DNA of 19,800 bases from Lysobacteraceae bacterium (GCA_027483745.1 JAIXTZ010000003.1:1-19800); one strand, 5' to 3'. Shown: positions 6,787 to 15,890, counted from the first letter of the stretch. Notes: a model not told the origin generated them from the sequence alone. Program-made: numbers and translations.

Positions 6787-8904
6787 TCAGGCCGCCAACG
6801 CCCCCCGGCGCGCCGAGATGCGGAAGCGCCCGACCGCCTCGGCCAACTGGCGCGCCTGATCCTCGAGGGAGCCCGCCGCCGCCGTCGCTTCCTCCACCAG
6901 GGCGGCGTTCTGCTGCGTGGTCTCGTCGAGATGGATGATCGTCTGGTTGACCTGCTCGATGCCCATGCTCTGCTCGGCCGAGGCCGCGCTGATCTCGGCC
7001 ATGATGTCGTTGACGCGGCGCACGGAGACAACGATCTCGTCCATCGTGCCGCCGGCCGCCTGGACGAGCTGCGCGCCGCCGTCGACGCGGGTGATCGAAT
7101 CGGTGATCAGGTCCTTGATCTCCGTCGCAGCGGCCGCCGAACGCTGCGCCAGGCTGCGCACTGCGCTGGCCACCACGGCGAAGCCGCGGCCCTGCTCGCC
7201 GGCGCGCGCCGCTTCGACCGCCGCATTGAGCGCCAGGATGTTGGTCTGGAAGGCGATGCCGTCGATGACCGAGATGATCTCGCCGACCTTGCGCGAGCTG
7301 TCGCTGATGCCTTCCATCGTCGTCACGACATCGCGGATCTGCTGCCCGCCCTTGCTCGCCACCTGCGCGGCAGAGGCGGCCAGCTGGTTCGCCTGCTGCG
7401 CGGAACCCGCATTCTGCTTGACCGTCGAGGTCAGCTCCTCCATCGAGGCCGCGGTCTCCTCGAGGTTCGCCGCCTGGCCTTCCGTGCGGCGGCTCAGGTC
7501 CTGGTTGCCCGACGCGATCTCGCCGGCGGCCGTGTTGATGTGCATGACCGCCGCCTGGATGCCGGCGACCACTTCGGCAAGGCTGTCGGTCGAGGCGTTC
7601 GCGTCGGCCTGCATGCGGGCGAAAACACCGGCGAATTCACCCTCCACGCGCTGCGTGAGATCGCCATCGGCGATCGCGCGAAGCACGCGGCTGACTTCCG
7701 CAAGCGCCACGTCGCTGACGGCCATCACGCGGTTCAGCCCCTGCACCATGCGACGGAACTCGTGGTCGAAGGCGGACTCGTCGCCGCGGACGCTGAAGTC
7801 GCCGGCCGCCGCCGCATCGGCCAGGGCCTGCACCTGGGTGTTGATGCCCGAGAGCCGCGACTTGACCGCCTGCATCGCCTCGGTGATCCGGCGCTTCTCG
7901 CCCGGCAGCTCCTCCATGTCGCGGCGCAGATCGCCGTTGGCGTACTCGTTCACCAGCGCCGTGACGCGCAGCTTGACGTCGATGTGCCCGGCGACGAGGA
8001 CGTTGGTGGCGTCGACCATGCGGCCGTAGTCGCCCGGGAAGCGCTGCGCCTCCATCCGGTAGCCCAGCTCGCCCGCGTCGTGCCGGCGGGCCATCTCGCC
8101 CATGGCCTCGAGCACGTGGCGCAGCTGGTCGCGCATGCGCGCCATCGCGGCCAGCAGGCGCCCGGTCTCGTCGGCGCCGGCGGGGGGGATGACCACGTCG
8201 AGGCGGCCGTTGGCGACCTGCTCGGCCACCTGCTGGGCGGCGACCAAGGGGCGGCCCACGAGGCGGGAAATCCAGACAGCCAATCCGATCGCCACCAGCG
8301 TCGCGATGAGAAGCGCCACGCCCATCGCCACTTCGGCGCGGGTGGTCGCGGCTTTCTCTTTCTCGATGAGCTCGGCGAGCGTGTTCTGCGTCAGCTCGAG
8401 CGAGGCGTCGAGGCGGGCGGACAGGTCGCGACGGGCGACGCGTCCTTCTTCGCCCGAGATGGCGCGCGCCGTCTCCAGGTCGCCGGCATCGATGGCGGCG
8501 CGGATGCGCTCATGCAGGCCGAAGTAGAGCGCCTCCGCGGCCAGCACCTCGGCCCACAGCGCCTTCTCCTCGTCCGAGGTGGCCAGCGCCTGGTAGGCGG
8601 CCTTGTGCTCGTCGAACTGGGCCTTGAAGCCGACCATGCGCTCCTCGTAGCCCGCGACCTCCTCCGCGTCGGCGCCGAAGTTGATCTGTTGGATCTCGGC
8701 GGTGCGGTACTCGTTGAGCGCCACCTTCATGCTCAGCAGGTGCCGCGTGGCAGGGACCCACTTGCCGACCATTTCAGCCTGCAGGGATTGCATGGCGTTC
8801 ATCTGCACGAAGGCCATCGTGCCGATGGCCAGCGTGATGGCGATCAGCAGGCCGAAGGCGATGCCGAGCTTGCGGGCGATGCCCAGATCAGTAAACCAAC
8901 GCAT
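6787..8904 (-). CDS. Methyl-accepting chemotaxis protein with four-helix-bundle sensor and serial HAMP repeats (MCP2)
   Basis: Chemoreceptor of 705 residues. Membrane helices at 13-35 and 192-212 enclose a periplasmic domain of about 155 residues that fits a four-helix-bundle MCP sensor (4HB_MCP_1 type). After the second membrane helix come about five HAMP-like units, recognisable by repeated turns such as [10 protein letters not shown] (231-240), [11 protein letters not shown] (275-285), [11 protein letters not shown] (321-331), AAGDFSVRG (366-374) and [10 protein letters not shown] (412-421). The MCP domain follows at about 450-697. Its hairpin reads [13 protein letters not shown], with Ala581 where nearly all receptors have Glu (Tsr E402). 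There is no C-terminal CheR-docking pentapeptide. The ATG is preceded by GAGGTCGCTC. It starts 32 bp after the porin gene, so the two are probably co-transcribed. Confidence 0.93.
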   Translation of the reverse strand: MRWFTDLGIARKLGIAFGLLIAITLAIGTMAFVQMNAMQSLQAEMVGKWVPATRHLLSMKVALNEYRTAEIQQINFGADAEEVAGYEERMVGFKAQFDEHKAAYQALATSDEEKALWAEVLAAEALYFGLHERIRAAIDAGDLETARAISGEEGRVARRDLSARLDASLELTQNTLAELIEKEKAATTRAEVAMGVALLIATLVAIGLAVWISRLVGRPLVAAQQVAEQVANGRLDVVIPPAGADETGRLLAAMARMRDQLRHVLEAMGEMARRHDAGELGYRMEAQRFPGDYGRMVDATNVLVAGHIDVKLRVTALVNEYANGDLRRDMEELPGEKRRITEAMQAVKSRLSGINTQVQALADAAAAGDFSVRGDESAFDHEFRRMVQGLNRVMAVSDVALAEVSRVLRAIADGDLTQRVEGEFAGVFARMQADANASTDSLAEVVAGIQAAVMHINTAAGEIASGNQDLSRRTEGQAANLEETAASMEELTSTVKQNAGSAQQANQLAASAAQVASKGGQQIRDVVTTMEGISDSSRKVGEIISVIDGIAFQTNILALNAAVEAARAGEQGRGFAVVASAVRSLAQRSAAAATEIKDLITDSITRVDGGAQLVQAAGGTMDEIVVSVRRVNDIMAEISAASAEQSMGIEQVNQTIIHLDETTQQNAALVEEATAAAGSLEDQARQLAEAVGRFRISARRGALAA

Positions 8905-8936
8905 GAGCGACCTCGATGGCGATGGAAGGAGAAAGG

Positions 8937-10028
8937 TCAGTACACGTACTGGAGGCGCACGGCGAAGATCGACGGGTCGTAGGGCACGCCGCGCCGCTCG
9001 CTGTTCGCCACGATCCAGTTGCCCATCACGCGGACGCGCGGCATCGGGTACCAGACCGCGCCGAGCGACAGGTTGTGGGCGTCGCCGCCACGCACCGCGC
9101 CATCGTCAAGGTCGATCCAGCTGGCGCGGGCGAAGAGTTCCCAGACGCCGCCTTCCGCGGCGGCCGTTGGCGAGCCGACCGCACCGCGCGCGTAGCCGCG
9201 GGCGTGGCCGGTCGGCGACCAGCCGATCACCGCCGAGGCCGCCGTCCCGGTGAAGTCCGCGGCGGCGGCGCGGGTGGCGCGCAACGCCGCCACTTCGGCC
9301 TGGAACGACGTCGGTCCATCGATCCACAGCAGTTCGGCGCCGAGGCGGCCGACGCGGTCCGTGCCCGGCAAGGCACCGGTGCTCACCAGGGTGCGGCTGG
9401 CGAAGAAGTTCTCCGGCCGGGACGACACGCTGAACGCGCCATGCTCCGTCGCCTCCAGCGCGGCGCTGCCGCCCACGTGCAGGAACGCGTCGCCGTCGCG
9501 CCAAACCACGCGGGTCGCGCGGGTGGCCAGGCCCACGCGCTCCTGGGTGCCGTCCTCGCGCTGGCCGAACGCGGAGGTGGTCCACGTCCAATCGGTGCGC
9601 ACGCGCTGGAAGCCGATGCCCATGCGGCGACCCAGGACGAAAGACCCACTCAGCGCCGGCTCAAGGAAGGGCGTCTGGCGATCGCTCATGGCGTCCTCCA
9701 GAAGGAAAGGCTGCTTGAACTGGCCCATCCAGAGCGTGTCGCCCTCGGCGAGCGTCAGCTGCAGGCTCACTTCCGGCGCCGAGCGATCGGCGAGATCGTG
9801 TTCGACGCGGAACAGCCACTTCCCCTTGGTGCCCACGTCGAAGCCGACGCGAGCGCGTCGCATCCGCACATAGTCCTCGTCGGGCGCCGTGTCGCCATCG
9901 ATCCACGTGCCGTCAGCCATCAGGCTCGCGGTGGGCTTGAACTCGACGGCGGCAGCGGGCGCCGCGGCGGCGGCGGCAAGCGCCGCAATGACCAGGGAGC
10001 AGGACAAGGAAAAAGCGGATGGACGCAT
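8937..10028 (-). CDS. Phosphate-selective porin O/P family outer-membrane protein
   Basis: 363-residue outer-membrane beta-barrel. I place the start at the ATG at 10028, because it opens a classic signal peptide (MRPSAFSL, an Ala-rich core and probable cleavage in APAAA-VEF near residue 27). The frame stays open further upstream but encodes only basic sequence there. RRARVGFDV (57-65) and [12 protein letters not shown] (101-112) are typical of the OprO/OprP (Porin_O_P) family. Alternating amphipathic strands continue to a terminal aromatic residue (LQYVY), as expected for BAM-dependent insertion. Family members pass phosphate, pyrophosphate or polyphosphate, but substrate range varies widely and I see no Pho-box-like repeats in the 227 bp upstream. 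Its position between MCP3 and MCP2 suggests it admits a ligand for those receptors, which is inference. Confidence 0.85.
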   Translation of the reverse strand: MRPSAFSLSCSLVIAALAAAAAAPAAAVEFKPTASLMADGTWIDGDTAPDEDYVRMRRARVGFDVGTKGKWLFRVEHDLADRSAPEVSLQLTLAEGDTLWMGQFKQPFLLEDAMSDRQTPFLEPALSGSFVLGRRMGIGFQRVRTDWTWTTSAFGQREDGTQERVGLATRATRVVWRDGDAFLHVGGSAALEATEHGAFSVSSRPENFFASRTLVSTGALPGTDRVGRLGAELLWIDGPTSFQAEVAALRATRAAAADFTGTAASAVIGWSPTGHARGYARGAVGSPTAAAEGGVWELFARASWIDLDDGAVRGGDAHNLSLGAVWYPMPRVRVMGNWIVANSERRGVPYDPSIFAVRLQYVY

Positions 10029-10255
10029 GGCGATGGGCCTCGGTCGATGGAAGGGAAAACGCGTCAACGCGAAACGACTCCCTGGCCTGCCGCCCCGATG
10101 AACCACCACCACTCCTCCCCGGCGCAAGGCCGCCGAGCCCGCCGCAGGAACAAGGGGCGTGAGCCCCCGCGAACGCTGTCCTGCAGCAATGTCCCAAGAG
10201 CTTAACGTTGCGTCGCGACAAAACCTTGAGCGGCGACGCTCTTTGACGCTTGTTT
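10029..10255. other. Intergenic region between MCP3 and the porin
   Basis: The largest gap inside the minus-strand cluster (227 bp). It contains GCGTCGC/GCGACGC arms (10210-10216 and 10233-10239) around a 16-base loop that begins a short distance after the MCP3 stop, and the GGGGC-GTGA-GCCCC hairpin near 10154-10167. I see no convincing sigma70 or sigma54 promoter, Pho box or open reading frame with normal codon usage. If the porin has its own promoter, it should be here. Confidence 0.5.
10154..10167 (-). terminator. Weak hairpin terminator candidate after MCP3
   Basis: On the minus strand GGGGC-TCAC-GCCCC is followed by TTGTTCC. The 5-bp GC stem with a tetraloop and a short U-rich tail could reduce read-through from MCP3 into the porin. 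The stem is short, so function is uncertain. Confidence 0.3.
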
Positions 10256-12271
10256 TCAGGTTTGCTCGAGTCGGAACTGCCCCACCAGTTGCCGCAAGCC
10301 GTCGGCCTGGTCCGCCATCGCGCGCGCCGCCGCCGTGGCTTCCTCGACGAGCGTCGCGTTCTGGTGCGTGCTGTGGTCCATCTGGCCGATCGTTTCGTTG
10401 ACCTGCTCGATGCCCGTCGTCTGTTCCAGCGTGGCGGCGGAGATCTCCGCCATCAGGCCGCTCACGCGACGCACGACCCCAACCAGGTCGGCAATGGTCC
10501 GGCCGGCATCGTCGACGCGACGGGCGCCCTCGCCCGCGCGCGCGACCGAATCGTCGATGAGGGCCTTGATCTCCTTCGCGGCACCGGCGGAGCGCTGGGC
10601 CAGAGCCCGCACCTCGGCGGCCACCACCGCGAAGCCGCGGCCCTGCTCGCCGGCGCGCGCGGCTTCCACCGCCGCGTTGAGCGCGAGGATGTTGGTCTGG
10701 AACGCAATGCCATCGATGGTGGCGATGATGTCGGACATCCGCTTCGATCCGTCCTCGATGCCGGACATGGTTTGCACCACGCCCTGGACGAGCTCGCCGC
10801 CGCGCGCGGCCACGGCCGCCGCCTCCGTGGCCAGGCCGTTCGCCTCGCGTGCGTTGTCGGCGGTCTGCTTCACGGTGCCCGTCAGCTCCTCGATCGACGC
10901 CGCGGTCTCCTCGAGGTTGGCGGCCTGCGCCTCGGTGCGGCGCGACAGGTCCTCGTTGCCCGTGGCGATCTCGGCGGCGGCCGCGTGGATGTGGCCCGAC
11001 GCCGACTGGATGCGGCCGATGAGGTCGCGCAGCCGGTCGATGGTGCCGTTGACGCTGGTCTGCATGGCTTCGAACTCACCGCGGTACGCGCCCTCCATCC
11101 GCACCGAGAGGTCGCCCTCGGCGAGTCGCCCCATGGCCCCGCGCACGGCGCCCATGGCCGTGCCCAGTTCGGCCACCAGCCCGTTCAAGCCCTCATAGAG
11201 CTCACGCTGGAAGCCCTCGAAACGGTCGACGCCCTGCAGCGGCTCGAAGCGTCCCGCCCGCACCGCCGCGACCAGCTGGCCCTGGGTGAGCGTGAGGGTC
11301 CCGACGAACTCGCTCATGGCGTTGACGGATGCGACCATCCGCGCGAACTCGCCCTCGGCGGCCACGTCGACGCGCGCCAGCGCGCGGCCCGAAGACAGCG
11401 CGCCCAGCGCGTCGATCGCCGCGCCAAGCACGTGCGCCAGCTGGTCCACGCTGCCGTTGACGTCCTCGGCGAGCTTCAGCAGCGAGCCGTCGAGGCCGGC
11501 GACGGGCACCCGACGCTGGAGATCGCCGTGGGCCAGCGCCTCGGTCACCCCGGACACCTCGTTGAACTGCGCATCGAGCTGGCGTCGCATGGCCTCGAGG
11601 CTGGCCGCCATCGAGCCCGGCGTCGCGCGCGCCAGCCGCGGATCGGCGCGGAAGTCGCCGCGACCCATGCGCTCGGCGATGGCGGCAACCTCGGCGGCCC
11701 CCAGGCCCACGAGGTCGGCCTCGCGCCGCAGCCGCATCGCCAGCACGCACAGGACGATGGTCTCGGCGACGACGAAGACGGCATGGATGGCCACGACGCC
11801 GTAGCGCTGGAGCGCCGTGTACCGCGCCACGTCGTCCGGCGGCAGCAAGAGCAGCGGCAAGCCTTCGGCCTGGGCCTGGGCGAAGGCCACGTGGTGCACG
11901 GCGATCACCGCCGCAGCCACCACGATGGGGCGCCAATCGCGATACACCAGCAGGAAGGCGAGCAGCACGAAGATCGCGAAGTGCAGCTCGATCATCCCCC
12001 GGCCCTCGTGGATCAGGGCGGCGGCCAGCACCATGAACGCGGCGCCCATGAACAAACGGGTCGGCAGGGCGCCGGCGTGGGACTGCACCAGCCACGCGCC
12101 AACGGCGAGGGTGGGCACCACCACCAGCAGCGCGCTGCCCATCTGCCCCAGCGTGGCTCCGACAGCGAGCACCACCAGCGCGAAGGCCGCGCCGACCACC
12201 GCGAGCATGCGATCGGCCCACGCCGACTGACGGCGCAGCTCCGCGCTTTCTTCTAGGTTCCAAAATGCCAT
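10256..12271 (-). CDS. Methyl-accepting chemotaxis protein with six-helix membrane-embedded sensor and serial HAMP repeats (MCP3)
   Basis: Chemoreceptor of 671 residues without a large periplasmic domain. Six predicted membrane helices (about 22-41, 46-63, 72-88, 94-110, 114-130, 157-178) carry clustered polar residues: [11 protein letters not shown] (88-98), YRDWRP (110-115), HH (126-127) and H163. The motif set resembles an N-terminal module found on other proteobacterial receptors and signalling proteins, of unknown ligand. Residues about 185-415 contain some five HAMP-like units (turns at [45 protein letters not shown]). The MCP domain (about 420-668) has a canonical hairpin ([22 protein letters not shown]) in the Tsr register. 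There is no C-terminal tether. The ATG is preceded by GGGGAATCGTGC. It starts 66 bp after the Cys-rich protein gene. Confidence 0.92.
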   Translation of the reverse strand: MAFWNLEESAELRRQSAWADRMLAVVGAAFALVVLAVGATLGQMGSALLVVVPTLAVGAWLVQSHAGALPTRLFMGAAFMVLAAALIHEGRGMIELHFAIFVLLAFLLVYRDWRPIVVAAAVIAVHHVAFAQAQAEGLPLLLLPPDDVARYTALQRYGVVAIHAVFVVAETIVLCVLAMRLRREADLVGLGAAEVAAIAERMGRGDFRADPRLARATPGSMAASLEAMRRQLDAQFNEVSGVTEALAHGDLQRRVPVAGLDGSLLKLAEDVNGSVDQLAHVLGAAIDALGALSSGRALARVDVAAEGEFARMVASVNAMSEFVGTLTLTQGQLVAAVRAGRFEPLQGVDRFEGFQRELYEGLNGLVAELGTAMGAVRGAMGRLAEGDLSVRMEGAYRGEFEAMQTSVNGTIDRLRDLIGRIQSASGHIHAAAAEIATGNEDLSRRTEAQAANLEETAASIEELTGTVKQTADNAREANGLATEAAAVAARGGELVQGVVQTMSGIEDGSKRMSDIIATIDGIAFQTNILALNAAVEAARAGEQGRGFAVVAAEVRALAQRSAGAAKEIKALIDDSVARAGEGARRVDDAGRTIADLVGVVRRVSGLMAEISAATLEQTTGIEQVNETIGQMDHSTHQNATLVEEATAAARAMADQADGLRQLVGQFRLEQT

Positions 12272-12337
12272 GCACGATTCCCCATCAATCCGGCCTCCAT
12301 GGCTCCGAATGGCCGCCCGGCAGCCGCCGGGCGCCGC

Positions 12338-12772
12338 TTACACGCAGGCGCAAGGCGCCGTCAGCACCGGGCGATCCGGCACCCCGTCCCACCAGCGTTC
12401 GAAACCCCGCGCACCGCCGCAGTGGGACACCAGGGCCGACGCCTCGCCCGCGTAGCGCAGGCGGCCGTCCCCATCGGCCAGGGCGATTCCAGGAAGACCG
12501 GGCATCTCGCGCACGTCGACGTGCGCCGCACGCGCCCACCGCGACACCGTGCGTCGCGCGTCACCATCGCAAGGGCACGGGGCACCGAGTAGAAGAGCGG
12601 CACGGCCCGGGGCACGGGCGGCCAAGGCCGGCGCCCAATCGGACGCGAGCGCCGTCGCCTCATCGCCCTCCAGCACCGCCGGTGGCCGAGGGCTCAGTGC
12701 GGCGCCCACGCCCACCATCAGTCCCAGCCAAGCGGCCAACACGATCCACGCATTGGCCGGGCGGGAGGACAA
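12338..12772 (-). CDS. Small membrane-anchored Cys-rich thioredoxin-like protein (DUF6436-like)
   Basis: 144 residues with one N-terminal membrane or signal-anchor helix (about 8-26), so the rest should face the periplasm. The body has a CPC motif (C66, C68) after a hydrophobic strand (AALLLGAPCPC), a LRYAGEAS strand, C118 and a C-terminal CAC (C141, C143). This layout resembles the thioredoxin-like DUF6436 family as I remember it, where a CPC pair sits at the active-site position; that assignment is tentative. The start is unusual: a TTG (12772-12770) directly follows the MCP4 TGA in the same reading frame, and there is no ATG or GTG before the membrane helix. Translation probably depends on termination of MCP4. 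A redox or metal-handling role is inference. Confidence 0.6.
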   Translation of the reverse strand: MSSRPANAWIVLAAWLGLMVGVGAALSPRPPAVLEGDEATALASDWAPALAARAPGRAALLLGAPCPCDGDARRTVSRWARAAHVDVREMPGLPGIALADGDGRLRYAGEASALVSHCGGARGFERWWDGVPDRPVLTAPCACV

Positions 12773-15250
12773 TCAGAACTCGGTCCACTCGCCTTCGGAC
12801 GCGCTGTCCGCCTTGCCCCGGGGGGCCGCGGGCTTCGGCGCATCGACGCGCGGCGCCGGCCGGGATGCCGGCTTCGCCGCGGACGCCTGTGGGGTTGGGG
12901 TGGCAGCGGGCTTCGCGGCCGTGCGAGGTGCCGGGCTGGGGGAACGCATGCTGCGCGCCCCACCGGTCGACGGCGCGGCCATGGCGCTGCCGGCCGGACG
13001 CACCGGCGCGGGCGGGGCAGCGACGGCCTTCGCGGTGGTGGCGATCTTGAAACGGCCCACCGCCTCGGCGAGCTGCTGCGCCTGGTCTTCCATCGAGCGC
13101 GCGGCCGCCGTGGCCTCCTCGACGAGCGCCGCGTTTTGCTGCGTGGTCTCGTCCATCTGGGTGATGGTCTGGTTGACCTGCTCGATGCCCGAGCTCTGCT
13201 CGGCCGAGGCCGCGCTGATCTCGGCCATGATGTCGGTCACGCGCTTCACCGAGCCGACGATCTCGGCCATGGTCGAGCCGGCCTGCTGCACCAGGCGCGA
13301 GCCTTCGCCCACGGTCTCCACCGAAGCCTCGATCAGCTCCTTGATCTCCTTCGCCGCCTGCGCCGAACGGCCGGCGAGGCTGCGCACCTCGGAGGCGACC
13401 ACGGCGAAACCGCGGCCCTGCTCGCCGGCGCGCGCGGCTTCCACCGCGGCGTTCAGGGCCAGGATGTTGGTCTGGAAGGCGATGCCGTCGATGGTGCTGA
13501 TGATGTCGGCCACGCGCTTGGACGACACCTCGATCTCGCGCATCGTGGTCACGACGCGGCCCACCACTTCGCCACCCTGCTCGGCCACGCCGGCGGCGCC
13601 GGTGGCGAGCTGGTTGGCCTGGCGCGCCGAGTCGGCGTTCTGCTTCACCGTGGCGGTGAGCTCTTCCATCGAGGCGGCGGTCTCCTCGAGGTTCGCCGCC
13701 TGCTGCTCGGTGCGCGCCGAGAGGTCCTGGTTGCCGGCCGCGATCTCGGACGCGGCGGTATTGATCTGCCCGGCCGCCTGCTGGATCTGGCCGATCAGCG
13801 AGCGCAGCTGGGTGACGCTGCCCTCGATGCTGTCGCGGATCTCGGCGAACTGGCCCTCGTAGTGGCCGTCCATCTTCGCGGTGAGGTCGCCCTGGGCGAC
13901 GAGGCCCATCACGCGGCCGATCTCGCCCAACGTGGTCCGGGTGCCGGCGAAGCCGGCGTTGAGGGACTTCGCGAGCACCTGGAAGAAGCCGGTCTTGCCC
14001 TCTTCGACGATCGTCTCGCTGAAGTCGCCGCGCGACGTCGCTTGGACGATGCGCTGCACCTCCTGCTCGACGCCAATCTCTTCGGTGCGGTCGCGCCAGT
14101 CGACCATGGTGCCGAGGCGCTCGCCGCGCTCGTCGAAGATCGGGGCGACGGTGAGCGCGAACGTGCGGTTGCCAAGCTCGATCTGGGCGCGGTGCGCTCC
14201 GGTGAGCCGCTCGATGATGCCGGCCTGGTGGTCCGGGTTGGCATGGAACTGGTCGATCGACTGGCCGATCAGGTGTTCGGCGTCGAAGTCGGCGAAGCGG
14301 GTGCGGATCTGCTCCTGCGCATCGAGCAGCACCTCGACCACTTTCTTGTTCACGTAAATGATCTGGCGCGCGTTGTCGGCGATCATCACGCCGGTCGCGG
14401 CGCCGTCCAGTGCGTTCTTGATCCGCAAGTTGGCCTCGGCAACGAGACGATCGGCCTCGATGCGCTCGTTGAGGTCGTTCTGCATGCGGTTCAGTGCCGA
14501 AAGCAGGGCGCCGATCTCGTCCTTGCGCGAGGTGTCGATCGCGTTGTCGAGCTTGCCGCCGGCCACGGCGTTGGCGATGGTCACCGCCGAGTTCACGCCC
14601 TTCGAGATGGCGCGCGCGATCAGCAGGGCCAGGGCGATGGCCAGCGCGATGGCGACCAGCAGACTCGTCCAGATGATGCCCTTCGCCGTCTCGTAGGCCT
14701 GCTCGGCCCCGGTGCGCGCCGCGGTGGAGCCCTCGAGGCCGAAGTCGACGCGTTCCTGGATCAGCGTGGCAACCGCCTCGTACTTGTCGCGGTTGTCGGC
14801 GAGGAACATGTCCAGGGCCTCGTCGACGAAGCCCATGTCGTAGGCCGAGACCACCTCGCCGGTGTTGGCCACGTAGGCCTCCCAGGCGGCCTTGATGGCG
14901 GCGGTCTTCGCTTTGTCGTCCTCACTGACCGCCGTGGCTTCCAGCGACAGCAGCAGGTCCTCGAAGTTGAGCTGGTGGTTCGCGATCTCGCCGCGGGCCG
15001 CCTCCTTGGCCTCCGCCGAGGTGCGCAGCACGAGGCGGAAGTTCTGCAGCCGGTAGGCCGCGGCCTCCGACTTCAGGTCCTGCGCCGTGGCCAGCTCCAC
15101 CATCCAGCGCTGCGTGATCTCCGTGGTGGCGTCGTTGAGCGTGCCCAGGCCACGAAAGGCGCCCAACGCCAGCACGATGATGAGGACAACGACCACGCCG
15201 AAGGCGAGCAGCAGCTTCGGGGCGATCTTGAGGTTGCGCAGCCAGTCCAT
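12773..15250 (-). CDS. Methyl-accepting chemotaxis protein with four-helix-bundle sensor, HAMP, PAS and CheR/CheB tether (MCP4)
   Basis: Chemoreceptor of 825 residues. Membrane helices at 13-33 and 192-213 enclose a helical periplasmic domain of about 155 residues of four-helix-bundle type. HAMP (about 214-265) is followed by PAS (about 278-390, with [12 protein letters not shown]), HAMP-like linkers ([19 protein letters not shown]) and the MCP domain (about 490-736) with canonical [11 protein letters not shown] and [11 protein letters not shown] in Tsr register. A flexible Pro/Ala/Lys tail of about 85 residues ends in EWTEF (821-825). This fits the x-aromatic-x-x-aromatic pentapeptide that docks CheR and CheB in tethered receptors (NWETF in E. 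coli). The ATG has a good ribosome site (AAGGA at 15261-15257, 6-nt spacing). It is the only tethered receptor of the four here. Confidence 0.95.
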   Translation of the reverse strand: MDWLRNLKIAPKLLLAFGVVVVLIIVLALGAFRGLGTLNDATTEITQRWMVELATAQDLKSEAAAYRLQNFRLVLRTSAEAKEAARGEIANHQLNFEDLLLSLEATAVSEDDKAKTAAIKAAWEAYVANTGEVVSAYDMGFVDEALDMFLADNRDKYEAVATLIQERVDFGLEGSTAARTGAEQAYETAKGIIWTSLLVAIALAIALALLIARAISKGVNSAVTIANAVAGGKLDNAIDTSRKDEIGALLSALNRMQNDLNERIEADRLVAEANLRIKNALDGAATGVMIADNARQIIYVNKKVVEVLLDAQEQIRTRFADFDAEHLIGQSIDQFHANPDHQAGIIERLTGAHRAQIELGNRTFALTVAPIFDERGERLGTMVDWRDRTEEIGVEQEVQRIVQATSRGDFSETIVEEGKTGFFQVLAKSLNAGFAGTRTTLGEIGRVMGLVAQGDLTAKMDGHYEGQFAEIRDSIEGSVTQLRSLIGQIQQAAGQINTAASEIAAGNQDLSARTEQQAANLEETAASMEELTATVKQNADSARQANQLATGAAGVAEQGGEVVGRVVTTMREIEVSSKRVADIISTIDGIAFQTNILALNAAVEAARAGEQGRGFAVVASEVRSLAGRSAQAAKEIKELIEASVETVGEGSRLVQQAGSTMAEIVGSVKRVTDIMAEISAASAEQSSGIEQVNQTITQMDETTQQNAALVEEATAAARSMEDQAQQLAEAVGRFKIATTAKAVAAPPAPVRPAGSAMAAPSTGGARSMRSPSPAPRTAAKPAATPTPQASAAKPASRPAPRVDAPKPAAPRGKADSASEGEWTEF

Positions 15251-15256
15251 TCGGAA

Positions 15257-15261
15257 TCCTT
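15257..15261 (-). promoter_or_regulatory. Ribosome binding site of MCP4
   Basis: AAGGA on the minus strand, 6 nt before the ATG at 15250. It fixes the start of MCP4. The 58-bp gap upstream also holds the perfect 12-bp palindrome GGTCCCGGGACC (15274-15285), which could form a small hairpin in the leader. Confidence 0.7.
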
Positions 15262-15308
15262 GCAGTCGAACGTGGTCCCGGGACCCGGGAGGGCCGGGGG
15301 AAAGCGGA

Positions 15309-15707
15309 TTACTTGACCTTCAGGTTGCGCACGCCGCGCACCACGATCTCGGGACGGCCGTTGGCCGTGCGGATCTCCCCGGTGACGCACACGGTCTTGC
15401 CGCCGAGGGTCTCCGGCTTGGGCTCGAAGGCCGCGCGGTCACGGCCCCAGATGCGGGCCGAGAACTTGTGGGCCGGGAAGTTGCCGCCCATGAACAGGAA
15501 GGTCGGCTGGCCCTCGGTGTTCTCGGCGAAGCGGGCGCCATCGACGACGCCGCACACCGTGCCTTCCTTGCCGATGAACTGCCCGGCATCGAGGGCCGGG
15601 ATCTCGCCGCGAATGCGGTTGCTGCCGGCCTGGGCCATGGCCGATGGGATGGACGTGGCGGCCAGCCACGCGACGCACAACGCAGCGACACCGGAACGGA
15701 TGTTCAC
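15309..15707 (-). CDS. Secreted small OB-fold-like protein, copy 1
   Basis: 132 residues. The GTG at 15707 is the best start: it is preceded by AGGGGG at 6-nt spacing and opens directly on a signal peptide ([11 protein letters not shown], with a probable cut after SAMAQA). An open extension of 22 codons upstream has no ribosome site. The mature part (about 107 residues) is a beta-rich OB-fold-like domain with [12 protein letters not shown], a [13 protein letters not shown] hairpin, [10 protein letters not shown] and KTVCVTGEI. It keeps two Cys (in TVCG and TVCV) that could form a disulfide in the periplasm. Similar exported OB-fold domains exist in proteobacteria, but I know no defined function. 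It is about 80% identical to the neighbouring copy 2 and lies 58 bp before MCP4. Confidence 0.8.
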   Translation of the reverse strand: MNIRSGVAALCVAWLAATSIPSAMAQAGSNRIRGEIPALDAGQFIGKEGTVCGVVDGARFAENTEGQPTFLFMGGNFPAHKFSARIWGRDRAAFEPKPETLGGKTVCVTGEIRTANGRPEIVVRGVRNLKVK

Positions 15708-15713
15708 AACGTA

Positions 15714-15719
15714 CCCCCT
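15714..15719 (-). promoter_or_regulatory. Ribosome binding site that decides the GTG start of OB-fold copy 1
   Basis: AGGGGG on the minus strand, 6 nt before GTG at 15707. The longer frame (ATG at 15773) lacks such a site and would place 22 polar residues in front of the signal peptide. Confidence 0.65.
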
Positions 15720-15777
15720 GGTCGAATTCGCCGGGCCGCGCCCGGACAGCCAATGCATGATGGACCTATCCAATCCG

Positions 15778-15804
15778 AGATCGGCGGCACCCGGACAGGC
15801 TTGA
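15778..15804 (-). promoter_or_regulatory. Possible sigma28 (FliA-type) promoter upstream of OB-fold copy 1 and MCP4
   Basis: On the minus strand TCAA (15804-15801), then exactly 15 nt, then GCCGATCT (15785-15778). The flagellar sigma28 consensus is TAAA-N15-GCCGATAA, so 3 of 4 and 6 of 8 positions match with correct spacing. It lies 71 bp before the start of copy 1. A flagellar-class promoter would make biological sense for chemoreceptor genes, but the match is imperfect. Confidence 0.35.
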
Positions 15805-15835
15805 ACGCGAATTGACGATTCCCCTTGCCAAGGAT

Positions 15836-15873
15836 CGTGGCACAGGCCACGGCGCGCCGCGAGGGGCGCGCCG
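15836..15873 (-). other. Two overlapping hairpins between the OB-fold genes
   Basis: CGTGGC-ACAG-GCCACG (15836-15851) and CGGCGCGCC-GCGAGG-GGCGCGCCG (15850-15873) share two bases at their junction. The GC-rich 9-bp hairpin begins 17 bp after the stop codon of copy 2 in the direction of transcription. No T-run follows, so it is not a standard terminator. It may stabilise the 3' end of copy 2 mRNA or lower read-through into copy 1. Confidence 0.4.
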
Positions 15874-15890
15874 CGATCACGCGGGATCGA

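Noticed and set aside
10180..10205. Possible sigma54 promoter (TTGGGACATTGCTGC on the minus strand) for the porin
   Set aside because: The GG and GC elements are one base too close for a -24/-12 promoter, and the surrounding bases match poorly.
10029..10255. Pho box or c-di-GMP riboswitch upstream of the porin
   Set aside because: No CTGTCAT-like direct repeats and no conserved riboswitch core motifs could be found by eye.
12265..13050. Plus-strand Pro/Arg-rich frame across the MCP3 start, the Cys-rich gene and the MCP4 tail
   Set aside because: The composition is that of a shadow of the Ala/Pro tail of MCP4. It lacks a ribosome site and any motif.
4487..15316. Several plus-strand open frames of 650-750 codons opposite the four receptors and the porin
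   Set aside because: All run antisense to genes with clear domains. They are rich in Arg, His, Asp and Gly without recognisable motifs and are explained by strong third-position GC bias.
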